Program-made: the position numbers and the translations under genes
The notes under the pieces: model-generated
Databases searched by the model: none
Told to the model about the DNA's origin: nothing
What the model saw: only the letters and a program-made list of their open reading frames with translations
Shown: piece by piece, positions 17,219-26,764 of the stretch
How positions within the stretch are numbered: the first letter of the stretch is position 1
Layout of the letters: every line of letters starts with the position of its first letter
Source: CAXNKH01 sp049296795
GTDB lineage: Bacteria; Pseudomonadota; Gammaproteobacteria; Burkholderiales; Burkholderiaceae_C
Assembly: GCA_049296795.1 (NCBI GenBank)
Contig: JBAQTC010000037.1
Location: forward strand, 1-64,000
DNA: 64,000 nt
Direction of reading: 5' to 3'

Positions 17219-17715
17219 GCACGCTGGTGTTGGATGCACAGGCGCTGTACAGCGAATTGCTGCGGGGCGTTCGATCCTTATGTCAAGCCAACTCCCGTTT
17301 GGTGGGTGTGACATCAGGCGGAGCTTGGCTGGCCGAGCGGCTGCAAATGGACTTGAAATTGGACGCTCAACCGGGCGTTATTTCCTCTGCCATGCACCGG
17401 GATGATTTTGGTCAGCGCGGGTTGGCCGCAAACGCAGGGCAGACCAGTCTGCCATTTGATGTGAACGGCGCCGACATCCTTCTGCTCGATGATGTTCTGT
17501 ATACCGGACGAACCATACGGGCTGTCATTAATGAATTATTCGACTATGGACGACCCAATAGCGTGAAGCTGGTGGTTCTGGTGGACCGGGGTGGACGTGA
17601 GTTGCCAATTCAGGCAGACTTCGCTGCGGCTCGGGTGACGTTGCCTGCTACGCAATCCCTGGCCCTGCGCCGTGATGCTAACGGGGCATTCAGTTTTAAC
17701 GTGGAGGCGGTCTGA
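17215..17715 (+). CDS. pyrR: PyrR: pyrimidine operon regulator / uracil phosphoribosyltransferase
   Basis: A 166-residue type I phosphoribosyltransferase. The PRPP loop is DILLLDDVLYTGRTIRAVI (about 82-100), and the RGGRELPIQADF tail is characteristic of PyrR. In Gram-positive bacteria PyrR attenuates pyr operons by binding mRNA; in proteobacteria the regulatory role is less clear and the enzyme may salvage uracil. It directly precedes pyrB (3 bases between stop and start). No obvious attenuator was seen between them. Confidence 0.92.
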   Translation: MSTLVLDAQALYSELLRGVRSLCQANSRLVGVTSGGAWLAERLQMDLKLDAQPGVISSAMHRDDFGQRGLAANAGQTSLPFDVNGADILLLDDVLYTGRTIRAVINELFDYGRPNSVKLVVLVDRGGRELPIQADFAAARVTLPATQSLALRRDANGAFSFNVEAV

Positions 17716-17718
17716 CCT

Positions 17719-18675
17719 ATGCTTTACAAGCGTAACCCCCAACTCAACAGCAACGGCGAACTGATTCATCTTTTGTCGATCGAGGGCTTGCCGCAAAGTA
17801 TTCTGACGCACATCCTGGACACGGCGGCTAACTTTGCCAGCGTCAACGACCGTGAAGTTAAGAAAGTCCCGCTGTTGCGCGGCAAGAGTGTTTTCAACCT
17901 CTTTTTTGAAAATTCCACCCGGACCCGCACAACTTTCGAGATTGCGGCCAAGCGTCTGAGCGCCGATGTGATCAACCTGGACATTGCGCGTTCGTCCGCT
18001 TCCAAGGGCGAGTCACTGCTGGACACCGTCGCCAACCTCAGCGCCATGGCGGCGGATTTATTTGTGGTGCGTCATGGTGAATCAGGCGCCCCTTACCTTA
18101 TCGCGCAGCATGTCGCACCCCATGTCCATGTGATCAATGCGGGAGATGGTCGGCACGCGCACCCGACCCAAGGCTTGTTGGATATGTACACGATCCGACA
18201 TTTCAAGAAAGACTTCTCTAATCTGACAGTCGCCATCGTGGGCGATGTACTGCATTCGCGGGTAGCGCGTTCCGATATTCACGCGCTGACCACGCTGGGC
18301 TGCGCCGAGGTTCGGGTCGTGGGGCCTAAAACCCTGGTGCCCAGTGACATGGCGCAAATGGGGGTGCGGGTTTGTCATACCTTGGAGGAGGGGATCCGTG
18401 GCTGTGATGTTGTCATCATGCTGCGATTGCAAAATGAGCGCATGAGCGGTGCCTTGTTGCCCTCATCCCAAGAGTATTTCAAAAGCTTTGGCTTAACTCC
18501 GGAAAAATTGCAACTGGCCAAGTCCGATGCCATCGTGATGCACCCGGGTCCCATCAACCGGGGCGTTGAAATTGATTCGGCGGTGGTTGACGGTGGGCAA
18601 AGTGTGATCTTGCCGCAGGTTACTTTTGGCATCGCGGTCCGAATGGCGGTGATGAGTATCGTTGCGGGAAACTAA
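17719..18675 (+). CDS. pyrB: Aspartate carbamoyltransferase catalytic chain
   Basis: A 318-residue enzyme joining carbamoyl phosphate and aspartate in pyrimidine synthesis. FFENSTRTRTTFE (62-74) is the carbamoyl-phosphate site, HPTQGLLDMYTI the next conserved block, and MHPGPINRGVEI the aspartate-side loop. An N-terminal extension compared with E. coli PyrB is expected for the class that assembles with a dihydroorotase-like partner rather than PyrI. That partner follows two bases after its stop codon. Confidence 0.95.
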   Translation: MLYKRNPQLNSNGELIHLLSIEGLPQSILTHILDTAANFASVNDREVKKVPLLRGKSVFNLFFENSTRTRTTFEIAAKRLSADVINLDIARSSASKGESLLDTVANLSAMAADLFVVRHGESGAPYLIAQHVAPHVHVINAGDGRHAHPTQGLLDMYTIRHFKKDFSNLTVAIVGDVLHSRVARSDIHALTTLGCAEVRVVGPKTLVPSDMAQMGVRVCHTLEEGIRGCDVVIMLRLQNERMSGALLPSSQEYFKSFGLTPEKLQLAKSDAIVMHPGPINRGVEIDSAVVDGGQSVILPQVTFGIAVRMAVMSIVAGN

Positions 18676-18676
18676 A

Positions 18677-19972
18677 ATGAAAATTCTGATCAAGAACGGC
18701 CGAGTAATTAATCCAGCCAGCGGGTTGGACCAGGTCGGCGATGTCGCCATTGCTGCGGGTCGAATTCTCGCCATACACGACATACCGGCTGATTTCCATC
18801 CCAATAAAGAGATTGATGCCCAGTCCTGCATCGTCATGCCGGGGCTGGTCGATCTGGCGGTTCGTTTGCGTGAACCTGGTCATGAGCATGAGGGCATGCT
18901 CGAATCTGAAATCGCAGCAGCAGTAGCCGGTGGCGTGACCAGCTTAGTTTGTCTGCCCGATACCGACCCGGTGCTCGACGAGCCAGGCTTGGTAGAGATG
19001 TTGAAATTCCGGGCTGAAAAATTGCACCAGTCTCGGGTTTATCCGCTGGGCGCCCTGACGCGCAATCTGGCCGGCCAAGAACTGACGGAAATGCTGGAAC
19101 TCAGCGAAGCTGGCTGCGTGGCTTTCAGTCAGGCCGAAGTGCCACTGGTCAATACCCAGGTCTTGCAACGCGCTTTGCAATACGCCAGCACTTTTGATTT
19201 TTGTGTTTGGCTGCGGCCCCAGGATTTTTATCTGGGCCAGGGCGTTGCGGCGAGCGGTCCCTTGGCCACTCGGCTGGGGCTTTCCGGCGTTCCGGTGGTG
19301 GCCGAGACCATTGCCATGCACACCATCTTCGAGTTGATGCGAGTGACCGGGGCCCGGGTTCACTTGTGTCGTATCAGCAGCGCAGCCGGCTTGGCACTGG
19401 TGCGCCAAGCCAAGGCCGAAGGTCTCAAAGTGAGCTGTGACATCAGCATCAACTCGCTGCACCTGATAGATACCGATTTGGGTTATTTTGACAGCCGAAT
19501 GCGACTCAACCCACCGTTGCGTCAACAGCGCGACCGTGATGCGCTGCGTCAGGGCTTGGCCGATGGGACGATCGACGCCTTGGTGTCGGATCACACGCCC
19601 GTGGCTAAAGATGCCAAAGAAATTCCGTTTGCCGAAAGCGAGGCGGGTGCCACGGGCTTGGAGCTGCTCCTGAGTCTGGCGCTTAAATGGAGTGCGGACA
19701 GCGCAGTCAGCCTGAACCGGGCGCTGGCGGTCCTGAGCTGTGATGCGGCACGAATCCTGGGAAGTTCGCTGGGCAACTTGCAGTCAAGCACCGGTCAACT
19801 GGTGATCGGGGGTGTGGCCGATGTCTGCGTGTTCGATCCGGCAGCCGAGTGGACGGTCGAGCCAGTCGCCCTGCACAGTCAGGGAAAACACACGCCGTTC
19901 TCTGGCTATTCCTTGCCGGGCAAGATTCGCTACACCCTAGTGGCCGGACAAATTGCCTTCCAGGCGGCATAA
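18677..19972 (+). CDS. Dihydroorotase-like protein PyrC' (catalytically dead partner of PyrB)
   Basis: A 431-residue amidohydrolase-fold protein closest to type I dihydroorotases, but the metal ligands are gone. The usual DxHxHxREPG is DLAVRLREPG (59-68), so both His are replaced by Ala and Arg. The carboxylated-Lys/SDDG region is altered to FSQAEVPLVN. The HVCH position reads HLCR, and the TPHHL position reads SINSL. Only the late Asp block SDHTPV is kept. In Pseudomonas such inactive PyrC' proteins hold the aspartate carbamoyltransferase complex together, which fits its place next to pyrB. A working dihydroorotase must be encoded elsewhere. Confidence 0.9.
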   Translation: MKILIKNGRVINPASGLDQVGDVAIAAGRILAIHDIPADFHPNKEIDAQSCIVMPGLVDLAVRLREPGHEHEGMLESEIAAAVAGGVTSLVCLPDTDPVLDEPGLVEMLKFRAEKLHQSRVYPLGALTRNLAGQELTEMLELSEAGCVAFSQAEVPLVNTQVLQRALQYASTFDFCVWLRPQDFYLGQGVAASGPLATRLGLSGVPVVAETIAMHTIFELMRVTGARVHLCRISSAAGLALVRQAKAEGLKVSCDISINSLHLIDTDLGYFDSRMRLNPPLRQQRDRDALRQGLADGTIDALVSDHTPVAKDAKEIPFAESEAGATGLELLLSLALKWSADSAVSLNRALAVLSCDAARILGSSLGNLQSSTGQLVIGGVADVCVFDPAAEWTVEPVALHSQGKHTPFSGYSLPGKIRYTLVAGQIAFQAA

Positions 19973-19991
19973 GCCAGCCCCCCTAAAGGGT

Positions 19992-20732
19992 GTGCGAGCC
20001 GCTTGGCGCTTACTGCGCGCCTTGGGTCATTTGCTCAGAGGCATGTTGACCATCGTCATTCGGTTTCCTCGGTTGGGTCCGCAGCAGCGTCAACAATGCG
20101 TTCAAGTCTGGTCGCTTCAGATGCTGTCATGCTTGGGGATTCGATTGCAAGTCAGAGGCCAGCCGGCGTTGCCCGGACCGCTGCTGCTGGCCTCCAACCA
20201 CATCTCTTGGCTCGACATCACTGCTTTGCACGCAGCGCGTTTTTGTCGCTTTGTTTCCAAAGCAGATATCAAGCGTTGGCCGTTAATCGGATTTCTGGCG
20301 GCAGGCAACGGCACCTTGTTCATTGAGCGCGAATCCAGACGGGATGCTAAACGCATGGTGTTGCAAATGGCCCAAAGTCTGCGGGAAGGTGATGTGCTGG
20401 CGGTGTTCCCTGAAGGGACAACGGGCGACGGGTGCAAGCTGTTGCCATTTCATGCCAACTTATTACAAGCCGCGATTGAGGCCGAGGCGCCAATTCAACC
20501 GGTGGCACTGCGTTTTGAAGATCTACGAACCGGAGAAATCAGTTCGGCACCGCTCTATATCGGCAATGAATCCTTGCTGTCTTCGGTTTGGAGAACCCTG
20601 TGTGCGCCGACCATTGTGGTGGTGGTTTGTTTTGGTGAAGTTCAGTTCGCTGACGGGCGAGATCGGCGCGCCTGGTCGGCTGATTTGCGTCACATCATTG
20701 ACGCGCTCCGGCAAGCCCAGCCGAGTCCCTAA
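19992..20732 (+). CDS. 1-acyl-sn-glycerol-3-phosphate acyltransferase (PlsC-like)
   Basis: A membrane-associated acyltransferase of about 246 residues that should make phosphatidate from lysophosphatidate. The HX4D motif is NHISWLDI, the FxxR-like block is GTLFIERESRRDAKR, and the third motif is VFPEGTTGDG. A hydrophobic segment lies near the N-terminus (LLRGMLTIVIRF). The start is unsure: GTG 19992 gives the family-typical RAAWRLLRALGHLLRG, TTG 19953 would overlap the previous gene by 20 bases, and neither has a good ribosome site. Confidence 0.85.
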   Translation: MRAAWRLLRALGHLLRGMLTIVIRFPRLGPQQRQQCVQVWSLQMLSCLGIRLQVRGQPALPGPLLLASNHISWLDITALHAARFCRFVSKADIKRWPLIGFLAAGNGTLFIERESRRDAKRMVLQMAQSLREGDVLAVFPEGTTGDGCKLLPFHANLLQAAIEAEAPIQPVALRFEDLRTGEISSAPLYIGNESLLSSVWRTLCAPTIVVVVCFGEVQFADGRDRRAWSADLRHIIDALRQAQPSP

Positions 20733-20735
20733 GCG

Positions 20736-21800
20736 TCAAGCACGCTCAAACGTCACGACGTGATCGACTTGGACCCGAATCCCTATCCATTCACCGATTT
20801 TGTGGTTGTGGTGGCTGGGTACGTGGGCCAGTACCGTCTCTCCGCTCTTGAGTCTTAAGGTGTAGAGAAATTCAGAGCCACGAAAAGCTTTGCGAATGAT
20901 TTCGGCTTTGGTCTGAGCTTCGTCATCGTGCACGATATCGTCGGCACGCAGCAGCACATCGCATTCACCGGATTCAAAGGCACTGGGCAAGGGGCATTCG
21001 GTGACATCGCTCAGATCGCCCAACGCGGTCTGGACCACAGTTTGTTGATCGACTTGACGGATGATTGCCGGCGTGAAAACGCCATGTCCGATGAAGTCGG
21101 CGACGAAACGAGTGGCGGGACGGTGGTACAGGGTATAGGCATCGTCCCATTGATGCAGCTGACCTTGGTGCATGACGCCGATCACGTCGCCGATGGCAAA
21201 AGCTTCGAGCTGATCGTGCGTAACAAACAAGGCCGTGGCCTGCGCTGCCTTCAGAATGGCCCGGACTTCTTGGGCTAACCGTTCGCGTAAATCCACATCA
21301 AGATTGGAAAAAGGCTCATCGAGCAGCAGCAGACTGGGGCGTGGTGCCAGCGCACGCGCCAGCGCGACCCGTTGTTGCTGGCCGCCCGAGAGTTCGTGCG
21401 GAAAGTGATTGGCGCTGCCCGTCAAACCGACCAGTTCGAGGACTTCGGCCACACGCTGAGAACTTTCAACACGCGTGAGGTGATGCAGTCCAAAGCCAAC
21501 GTTTTGCGCGACATTGAAATGGGGAAATAGGGCGTAGTCCTGAAACACCATACCAATTCGGCGCAACTCCGCAGCGACATGGGTCTGGCTGCTGCTGACC
21601 ACCTGGCCATTGAGTTTGATCTCGCCGCCCGATACCGGCTCGAGCCCAGCCACGGCGCGTAACAGCGTGGTTTTACCGCAGCCTGAGGGGCCGATCAGAA
21701 CACCGATTTCACCGGCGTGTAAGCCAAATGAAACCCCGGCTACCGCTGCCTGGTCACGACGGACATAGTTGACTTGAAGTTGTGAGATCTCTAAGAACAT
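20736..21800 (-). CDS. ABC transporter ATP-binding protein, iron(III)/FbpC type
   Basis: A 354-residue ABC ATPase. Walker A is GPSGCGKTTLL, the Q-loop lies in MVFQDYALFPHFNV, the signature is LSGGQQQRVALARAL, and Walker B is LLLLDEPFSNLD. After about residue 240 a TOBE-like regulatory domain follows. The sequence style and the adjacent fused-type permease point to a ferric-ion importer. The ATG at 21800 is used; upstream in-frame starts are unlikely. It is divergent from its permease gene with 62 bases between, and no binding protein is nearby. Confidence 0.85.
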   Translation of the reverse strand: MFLEISQLQVNYVRRDQAAVAGVSFGLHAGEIGVLIGPSGCGKTTLLRAVAGLEPVSGGEIKLNGQVVSSSQTHVAAELRRIGMVFQDYALFPHFNVAQNVGFGLHHLTRVESSQRVAEVLELVGLTGSANHFPHELSGGQQQRVALARALAPRPSLLLLDEPFSNLDVDLRERLAQEVRAILKAAQATALFVTHDQLEAFAIGDVIGVMHQGQLHQWDDAYTLYHRPATRFVADFIGHGVFTPAIIRQVDQQTVVQTALGDLSDVTECPLPSAFESGECDVLLRADDIVHDDEAQTKAEIIRKAFRGSEFLYTLRLKSGETVLAHVPSHHNHKIGEWIGIRVQVDHVVTFERA

Positions 21801-21862
21801 GAATTCATTGTAGATGCTTACAATTCTCATTTACATCGCCATCCCAATCCACTATTTTTGCT

Positions 21863-23482
21863 ATGGCCAGTCGCCGGCTACTCCATCTCCTGCTCTTGCT
21901 GCTCGTGGCGGCAATGCTGCTGCCCGTGCTCGCTGTGTTGGCTTCTTGGTTGCCCTGGGACGAATCGGGCAGCCAAGCCATGGCTATTCTGGGCGAGATG
22001 GGCGCTAGCGTGTTACCCGATTACATATGGACCACGGTGCGGCTTTGCTTGGCTGTGACCTTGGGCGTGGTGTTGCTGGGTTTGTCAACGGCAGCGGCTG
22101 TGACTTTGTTTGATTTCCCGGGTCGTAAGTTGTTCGAGTGGGCGCTGTTGCTGCCGCTGGCCGTGCCAGCCTATGTGGTGGCTTACGCCTATACCGATTT
22201 CTTGCAGTACAGCGGGCCATTGCAAACTCAATTGCGTAGCCTGACTGGTTGGGAAGGGCGGGTCTTCCCGGAAATTCGCAGCATCGCAGGGGCTGCTTGG
22301 GTCTTTAGCTTTGCCCTTTACCCCTATGTCTATTTGTTAGCTCGAACCGCCCTGGCTGAGCGGGCCACGCATTTGATGGAAGCGGCCCGTTTGCTCGGCG
22401 CACCCCTGTCGCGCCGGATCCTTGAAATCGCTTTGCCTTTGGCCCGACCTGCTGTTGCTGCTGGCGTGGCATTAGCCTTGATGGAGACACTGGCCGATTT
22501 TGGGGTGTCGAGTTATTTTGGCATTCAGACCTTCACTGCCGGCATTTACAAAGCCTGGTTGGCGATGGACAACCGCATAGCAGCGGCGCAACTCGCGACC
22601 CTGTTGCTGGGGATAGTGGCCCTGTTGTTGTGGCTCGAGCAGCGGGCCCAGCAGCGCATGCGGTTTGTGACCAACCGACGCAGTGGTGGTTTCGAAGCGC
22701 AGAGCTTGCGTTTACGCGGGAAAAATGTTTGGCTGGCATGGTCCATTTGCTCGATCCCGGTGCTGATGGGGTTTGTGCTGCCGCTGCTGTTCATGTTGCG
22801 CCCTCTGGCGGATGATTGGGCGAACTTACCTTGGGAGAAGTTCTTGAGCTGGTCGGCCAACAGCATCAGGCTTGGCGTTATCACCGCTGTGCTGGCCGTG
22901 GGCCTGGCCCTGCTGCTTGCCTTTAGCCTGCGTCGAATGCCCAATCGGGTGACCCGGATTTCTGTGCAGTTGGCGGGTTTGGGCTATGCCGTTCCCGGCG
23001 CAGTGATCGTGGTCGGTTTGCTGTTGCCCGTGGGCTGGCTGCAAGCTAGCCTGCCGGGCAGCAGTGTGGGTTATTGGGTGACTGCGACTTCGGTCGGCCT
23101 GGTGTGGGCTTATTTGGTTCGTTTTTGTGCGGTCGGTCTGCAGACTTTACAAAGCGGTTACTCGCGAATTCCTGTGAGTTTTGATGATTCAGCCCGCATG
23201 CTGGGCAAGACTGACCTGGCGTTGTTGGGTCAGATCCACTGGCCGCTGCTCAAGCGCTCATGTGCCGCCGCGGCGCTGCTGGTGCTGGTCGACGTGATGA
23301 AAGAGTTGCCCGCCACCCTGGTGTTGCGCCCGTTCAATAGCGACACCCTGGCGGTGGTGGCTTACCAGTTGGCGCGGGATGAACGGCTGGGGGAAGCGGC
23401 CCTGCCCTCGTTAGCCCTGGTCCTGGTCGGCCTGCTGCCGGTGCTGCTGCTGAACCGAACTCTGCGCGTTAAAGCGCAGTGA
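21863..23482 (+). CDS. ABC transporter permease, iron(III)/FbpB type
   Basis: A 539-residue inner-membrane protein with two permease halves, each of about six helices, as in FbpB/SfuB. The two EAA-type loops are THLMEAARLLGAPLSRRILE (first half, about 175-194) and FDDSARMLGKTDLALLGQIH (second half). It should work with the divergently encoded ATPase to bring in iron or a similar metal. The periplasmic receptor is not in this window, so the substrate is inferred from family likeness only. Confidence 0.87.
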   Translation: MASRRLLHLLLLLLVAAMLLPVLAVLASWLPWDESGSQAMAILGEMGASVLPDYIWTTVRLCLAVTLGVVLLGLSTAAAVTLFDFPGRKLFEWALLLPLAVPAYVVAYAYTDFLQYSGPLQTQLRSLTGWEGRVFPEIRSIAGAAWVFSFALYPYVYLLARTALAERATHLMEAARLLGAPLSRRILEIALPLARPAVAAGVALALMETLADFGVSSYFGIQTFTAGIYKAWLAMDNRIAAAQLATLLLGIVALLLWLEQRAQQRMRFVTNRRSGGFEAQSLRLRGKNVWLAWSICSIPVLMGFVLPLLFMLRPLADDWANLPWEKFLSWSANSIRLGVITAVLAVGLALLLAFSLRRMPNRVTRISVQLAGLGYAVPGAVIVVGLLLPVGWLQASLPGSSVGYWVTATSVGLVWAYLVRFCAVGLQTLQSGYSRIPVSFDDSARMLGKTDLALLGQIHWPLLKRSCAAAALLVLVDVMKELPATLVLRPFNSDTLAVVAYQLARDERLGEAALPSLALVLVGLLPVLLLNRTLRVKAQ

Positions 23483-23527
23483 ACAGCAGGACCAAGCCGG
23501 TTGTAGGCCTGGCGACCCCTGGGGGCT

Positions 23528-24418
23528 TTATTCCTTGACGGCCCCGGTCATGGCGCTGACGTAGTGCTCAACGAAAAAAGCGTACAGGATCACCAGCGGC
23601 AACGAGCCGACCAAAGCGCCTGCCATGAGCGAGCCCCAACGGTATTGGTCGCCATCGGTGAAGGACGACAAAATCGCTACCGGAACGGTTTTCTTCTCGG
23701 TGCTGTTGATGAAAGTCAGGGCGTAAATAAATTCATTCCAGCACAGGGTCAAACAAAAAATCGACGCTGAAATCAGGCCCGGGATCGCCAGCGGCAACAC
23801 AATTTTGGTCAGGATTTGCCAGCGCGTAGCACCGTCGATCAAGGCGCATTCTTCGAGTTCGTAAGGAATGGTTTTGAAGTAACCCATCAGCAGCCAAGTC
23901 GAGAATGGAATCAGGATGGTCGGGTAGGTCAGGATCAGCGCAAACGGCGTGTCAAACAAACCGTATTGAAATACCACGGTGGACAGCGGGATGAACAAAA
24001 TGGATGGGGGAACCAAATAAGCCAGAAAAATGGCACCACCAACCCACTGCGCTCCTTTGAAGCGAATGCGGGTGATGGCGTAAGCGGCAAACACGCTGGC
24101 AATCAGCGACAAGATGGTGGCACTGACCGCGATCGACATGGTGTTCCACAGCCATTGTGGGTAGTCGGTTTTGAACAGCAGGTCGTTGATGTGCTCGAAG
24201 GTCGGGTTCCAGACCCAAAACGGGTTGTGCTTGTCCAAGTCCAACAGCTGATCCTTGGGCTTGATCGACGTCATCGTCATCCAGTAAAAAGGAAACAGCA
24301 GGACGAAGACAATCAGTGACAGTGGCAGATAGACCCGAACCAAGCGCTGCGGCAAGGTTGACAGATAACTCATGCCGTCCGAATGGTCGGCTTGGGTCAA
24401 CGTATTGCTATTACTCAT
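23528..24418 (-). CDS. Carbohydrate ABC transporter permease (MalG/UgpE-like)
   Basis: A 296-residue inner-membrane permease with six predicted helices. The EAA loop is YELEECALIDGATRWQILTK. An N-terminal extension of about 30 polar residues precedes the first helix. Its start overlaps the upstream permease stop by eight bases. It is the last gene of a four-gene leftward operon (ATPase, binding protein, permease 1, permease 2). Confidence 0.9.
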   Translation of the reverse strand: MSNSNTLTQADHSDGMSYLSTLPQRLVRVYLPLSLIVFVLLFPFYWMTMTSIKPKDQLLDLDKHNPFWVWNPTFEHINDLLFKTDYPQWLWNTMSIAVSATILSLIASVFAAYAITRIRFKGAQWVGGAIFLAYLVPPSILFIPLSTVVFQYGLFDTPFALILTYPTILIPFSTWLLMGYFKTIPYELEECALIDGATRWQILTKIVLPLAIPGLISASIFCLTLCWNEFIYALTFINSTEKKTVPVAILSSFTDGDQYRWGSLMAGALVGSLPLVILYAFFVEHYVSAMTGAVKE

Positions 24419-25361
24419 TATTTTCTCCCTGCTGCCACTTACGGCGTTGCAACCCGAACCAAGACACCATGATGGCAGCGAGCAAGAACGGCACCATGGC
24501 CGTAGAAACGGCAGCGCCTTCGCCGATGCGTCCGCCCATGATGGCGGTGTTGTAGGACATGGTGGCCATCAATTCGGTGGCGCCGGCCGGGCCGCCATTG
24601 GTCAGGACCTTGATCAACTGAAAGTCGGTGAAAGTGAACAGCACCGAGAAAGTCATCACCACCGCAATGATGGGCGTGAGCAGAGGGTAGGTAATACGGT
24701 AAAACATTTGCCAGGGGCTCGCGCCATCGAGGGTGGCCGCTTCATACAACGATGCCGGAACGGTCTGCAAACCCGCCAGCAGGGAAATCGCAATAAAAGG
24801 AACACCACGCCAGACATTGGCGAAGATCACGCTCCAGCGTGAGTTCCAGGTGTCACCCAGAAAATTAATATTGCCGTCAATCCAGCCCCAGTGTCGCAAA
24901 GACCAGGAAATGACCGAAAACTGGGGGTCAAAAATCCACCAAAAAGCGATGGCTGACAACACGGTCGGGACGATGAAAGGAATCAGAACGATGGCCCGAA
25001 TCAAGGCTTTGAAAGGAAGGTGGTGGTTCAGCAGAATCGCCAGGTACAAGCCGAGAGCGAACTTGATGGCGCTGGCGATGGCGGTGTAGAAAATAGTGAA
25101 GAAAACTGCGGTCTGAAACTTCGGGTCACCGATGATCCACTCGTAGTTTTCCAGCCCAACGAATTGACCCGTAGTACCAATTTTGGTGTCGGTAAACGAC
25201 AGCCAAATACCCAGGGCCAAGGGATAAACCAGAAACAACAATAAAAACGCCGCCGTCGGCACCATGAAGAGCCAACCCAATAGATTGCGGTTGCTAGAGA
25301 TTCTTTGCCACAGACCGGGTTGTGGATTCCCGGTGCTGTTTGCGGCGGCGTTTCCTTGCAT
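24411..25361 (-). CDS. Sugar ABC transporter permease (MalF/UgpA-like)
   Basis: A 316-residue inner-membrane permease with about six helices. The EAA loop is PASLYEAATLDGASPWQMFY. This is the MalF/UgpA partner of the next permease. The gene lies 11 bases after the binding-protein gene. The sugar or polyol carried is unknown; the combination with a UgpC/MalK-type ATPase allows glycerol-3-phosphate, polyols or oligosaccharides. Confidence 0.9.
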   Translation of the reverse strand: MQGNAAANSTGNPQPGLWQRISSNRNLLGWLFMVPTAAFLLLFLVYPLALGIWLSFTDTKIGTTGQFVGLENYEWIIGDPKFQTAVFFTIFYTAIASAIKFALGLYLAILLNHHLPFKALIRAIVLIPFIVPTVLSAIAFWWIFDPQFSVISWSLRHWGWIDGNINFLGDTWNSRWSVIFANVWRGVPFIAISLLAGLQTVPASLYEAATLDGASPWQMFYRITYPLLTPIIAVVMTFSVLFTFTDFQLIKVLTNGGPAGATELMATMSYNTAIMGGRIGEGAAVSTAMVPFLLAAIMVSWFGLQRRKWQQGENNE

Positions 25362-25372
25362 TGTTTTCCTTG

Positions 25373-26707
25373 TTAACGGTAAATACGCTTGGCTTGGCGC
25401 TCGGCCACGGCCACGGCTTCCTTGATGGTGGCGCGACCGGTGCAGACCGATGCCACCATGTCGAGCAGCACGAAATCAGCCAGCGCCGATGCGGCTTTCT
25501 CGCCCACCGAACCCAGTCCACCAGCGGTCAGGGTGCGTCGGCCAGCGTCTTTGAGCATCGACAACTTCTTGTCTGAGGTCCAGACATTGTTGGCATCGTA
25601 AGCATTCAAGGGGTGGGTCAGGTAGGCCACACCGCTTTCGAGCCATTTGTTGTAGTTTTCTGCTTCCATGGTGAAGGCCATGAAGGCCTTGCAAGCATTG
25701 GGAAACTTGGTGTATTTCATGGCCATCATCGGGTAGGCAATGTGGAATTCGGTGGGTTTTCCCACCGGACCGATAGGCCAAAGCGAATGGTTCATGTCGT
25801 CCATGATGTCCTTCATCTTGGCATCGCCCTTGGCCGCGCCGGCCTTGGCTGCGGCATAAATCGACACACCGTTGTTGGTGAGCGAAACCTGGCTTTCCAA
25901 AAACGCTTTGTTGTTGAACGAGTCGTTCCAGGACGCCGTGCCGGAGACAAAAGTTTCTGACAAGGCCTTCATGTATTCCAGGCCCTTGACGGTCTCTGGC
26001 GAATTGATGGTGACTTTGTCGTTTTTGTCGACCAGGTTGGAGCCGTGCGACCACAAGCCCCAGTGCACCCAGGCGTTGCCGTCGCCCGAGGCGCGACCCA
26101 GGGCAAAACCGCCTGCCACTGATTTTTCTTTCAGGCCTTTCATCAGATCCAGAAAACCAGCGGTGTCTTTGGGAATTTCCTTGAAACCGGCTTTCTCGAT
26201 CATGCTTTGGCGGTAATTGATCACGTTGCCGTTGTAGGCCACGGGAATGTCAATCCATTTGCCGCCGGACATGCCATAGGTTTGGGCCGAGGCAGCCCAG
26301 CCGCCATATTTTTTACCCAAGTAGTTGGCGACATCGGAAACGTCGATGCACTTGCTGGGAAACAGATGGGGCAGCGAATACAGGCCCCAGAACAAATCAG
26401 GTCCTTGGCCGGTATTGGCCGCCACGCTGGCCTTGGGCTGCACATCGTCGAGTGACTCGTTGAGTATTTTGACTTCGACGCCGGTGGCTTTCTGGAAAGC
26501 ATCAACCAGGGCCATGAAGCCGTCTTCTTCACTCTGGACAAAACGCTTCCAGCGCAGCAGTTGCAGCTTGGCGCCTTTCTCGGGCTTCCAGCTGGTGTTT
26601 TGGGCCCAGGCCTGGGCGAACAGCCCCAGGTTGCCAAGAGCGCCGACGCCAGCGACAGCTGCACCGGTTTTAAGCGCTTGCCGACGATTGAAATTACTTG
26701 GGTTCAT
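25373..26707 (-). CDS. Family 1 extracellular sugar-binding protein
   Basis: A 444-residue periplasmic receptor of a carbohydrate ABC importer. The N-terminus has RRQALKTGAAVAGVGAL and a cleavage region AQAWA-QN near residue 36, a likely Tat signal given the twin Arg. The mature part has the two-lobed family 1 features (GQGPDLFWGLYSLPHLF near residue 100). The downstream permeases and upstream ATPase are on the same strand. The ligand cannot be read from the sequence. Confidence 0.9.
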   Translation of the reverse strand: MNPSNFNRRQALKTGAAVAGVGALGNLGLFAQAWAQNTSWKPEKGAKLQLLRWKRFVQSEEDGFMALVDAFQKATGVEVKILNESLDDVQPKASVAANTGQGPDLFWGLYSLPHLFPSKCIDVSDVANYLGKKYGGWAASAQTYGMSGGKWIDIPVAYNGNVINYRQSMIEKAGFKEIPKDTAGFLDLMKGLKEKSVAGGFALGRASGDGNAWVHWGLWSHGSNLVDKNDKVTINSPETVKGLEYMKALSETFVSGTASWNDSFNNKAFLESQVSLTNNGVSIYAAAKAGAAKGDAKMKDIMDDMNHSLWPIGPVGKPTEFHIAYPMMAMKYTKFPNACKAFMAFTMEAENYNKWLESGVAYLTHPLNAYDANNVWTSDKKLSMLKDAGRRTLTAGGLGSVGEKAASALADFVLLDMVASVCTGRATIKEAVAVAERQAKRIYR

Positions 26708-26764
26708 CGCTATCTCCTCTGGTTAAAAATAAAAGGTCATCGAAAACCGAAAACATCAACTGCT

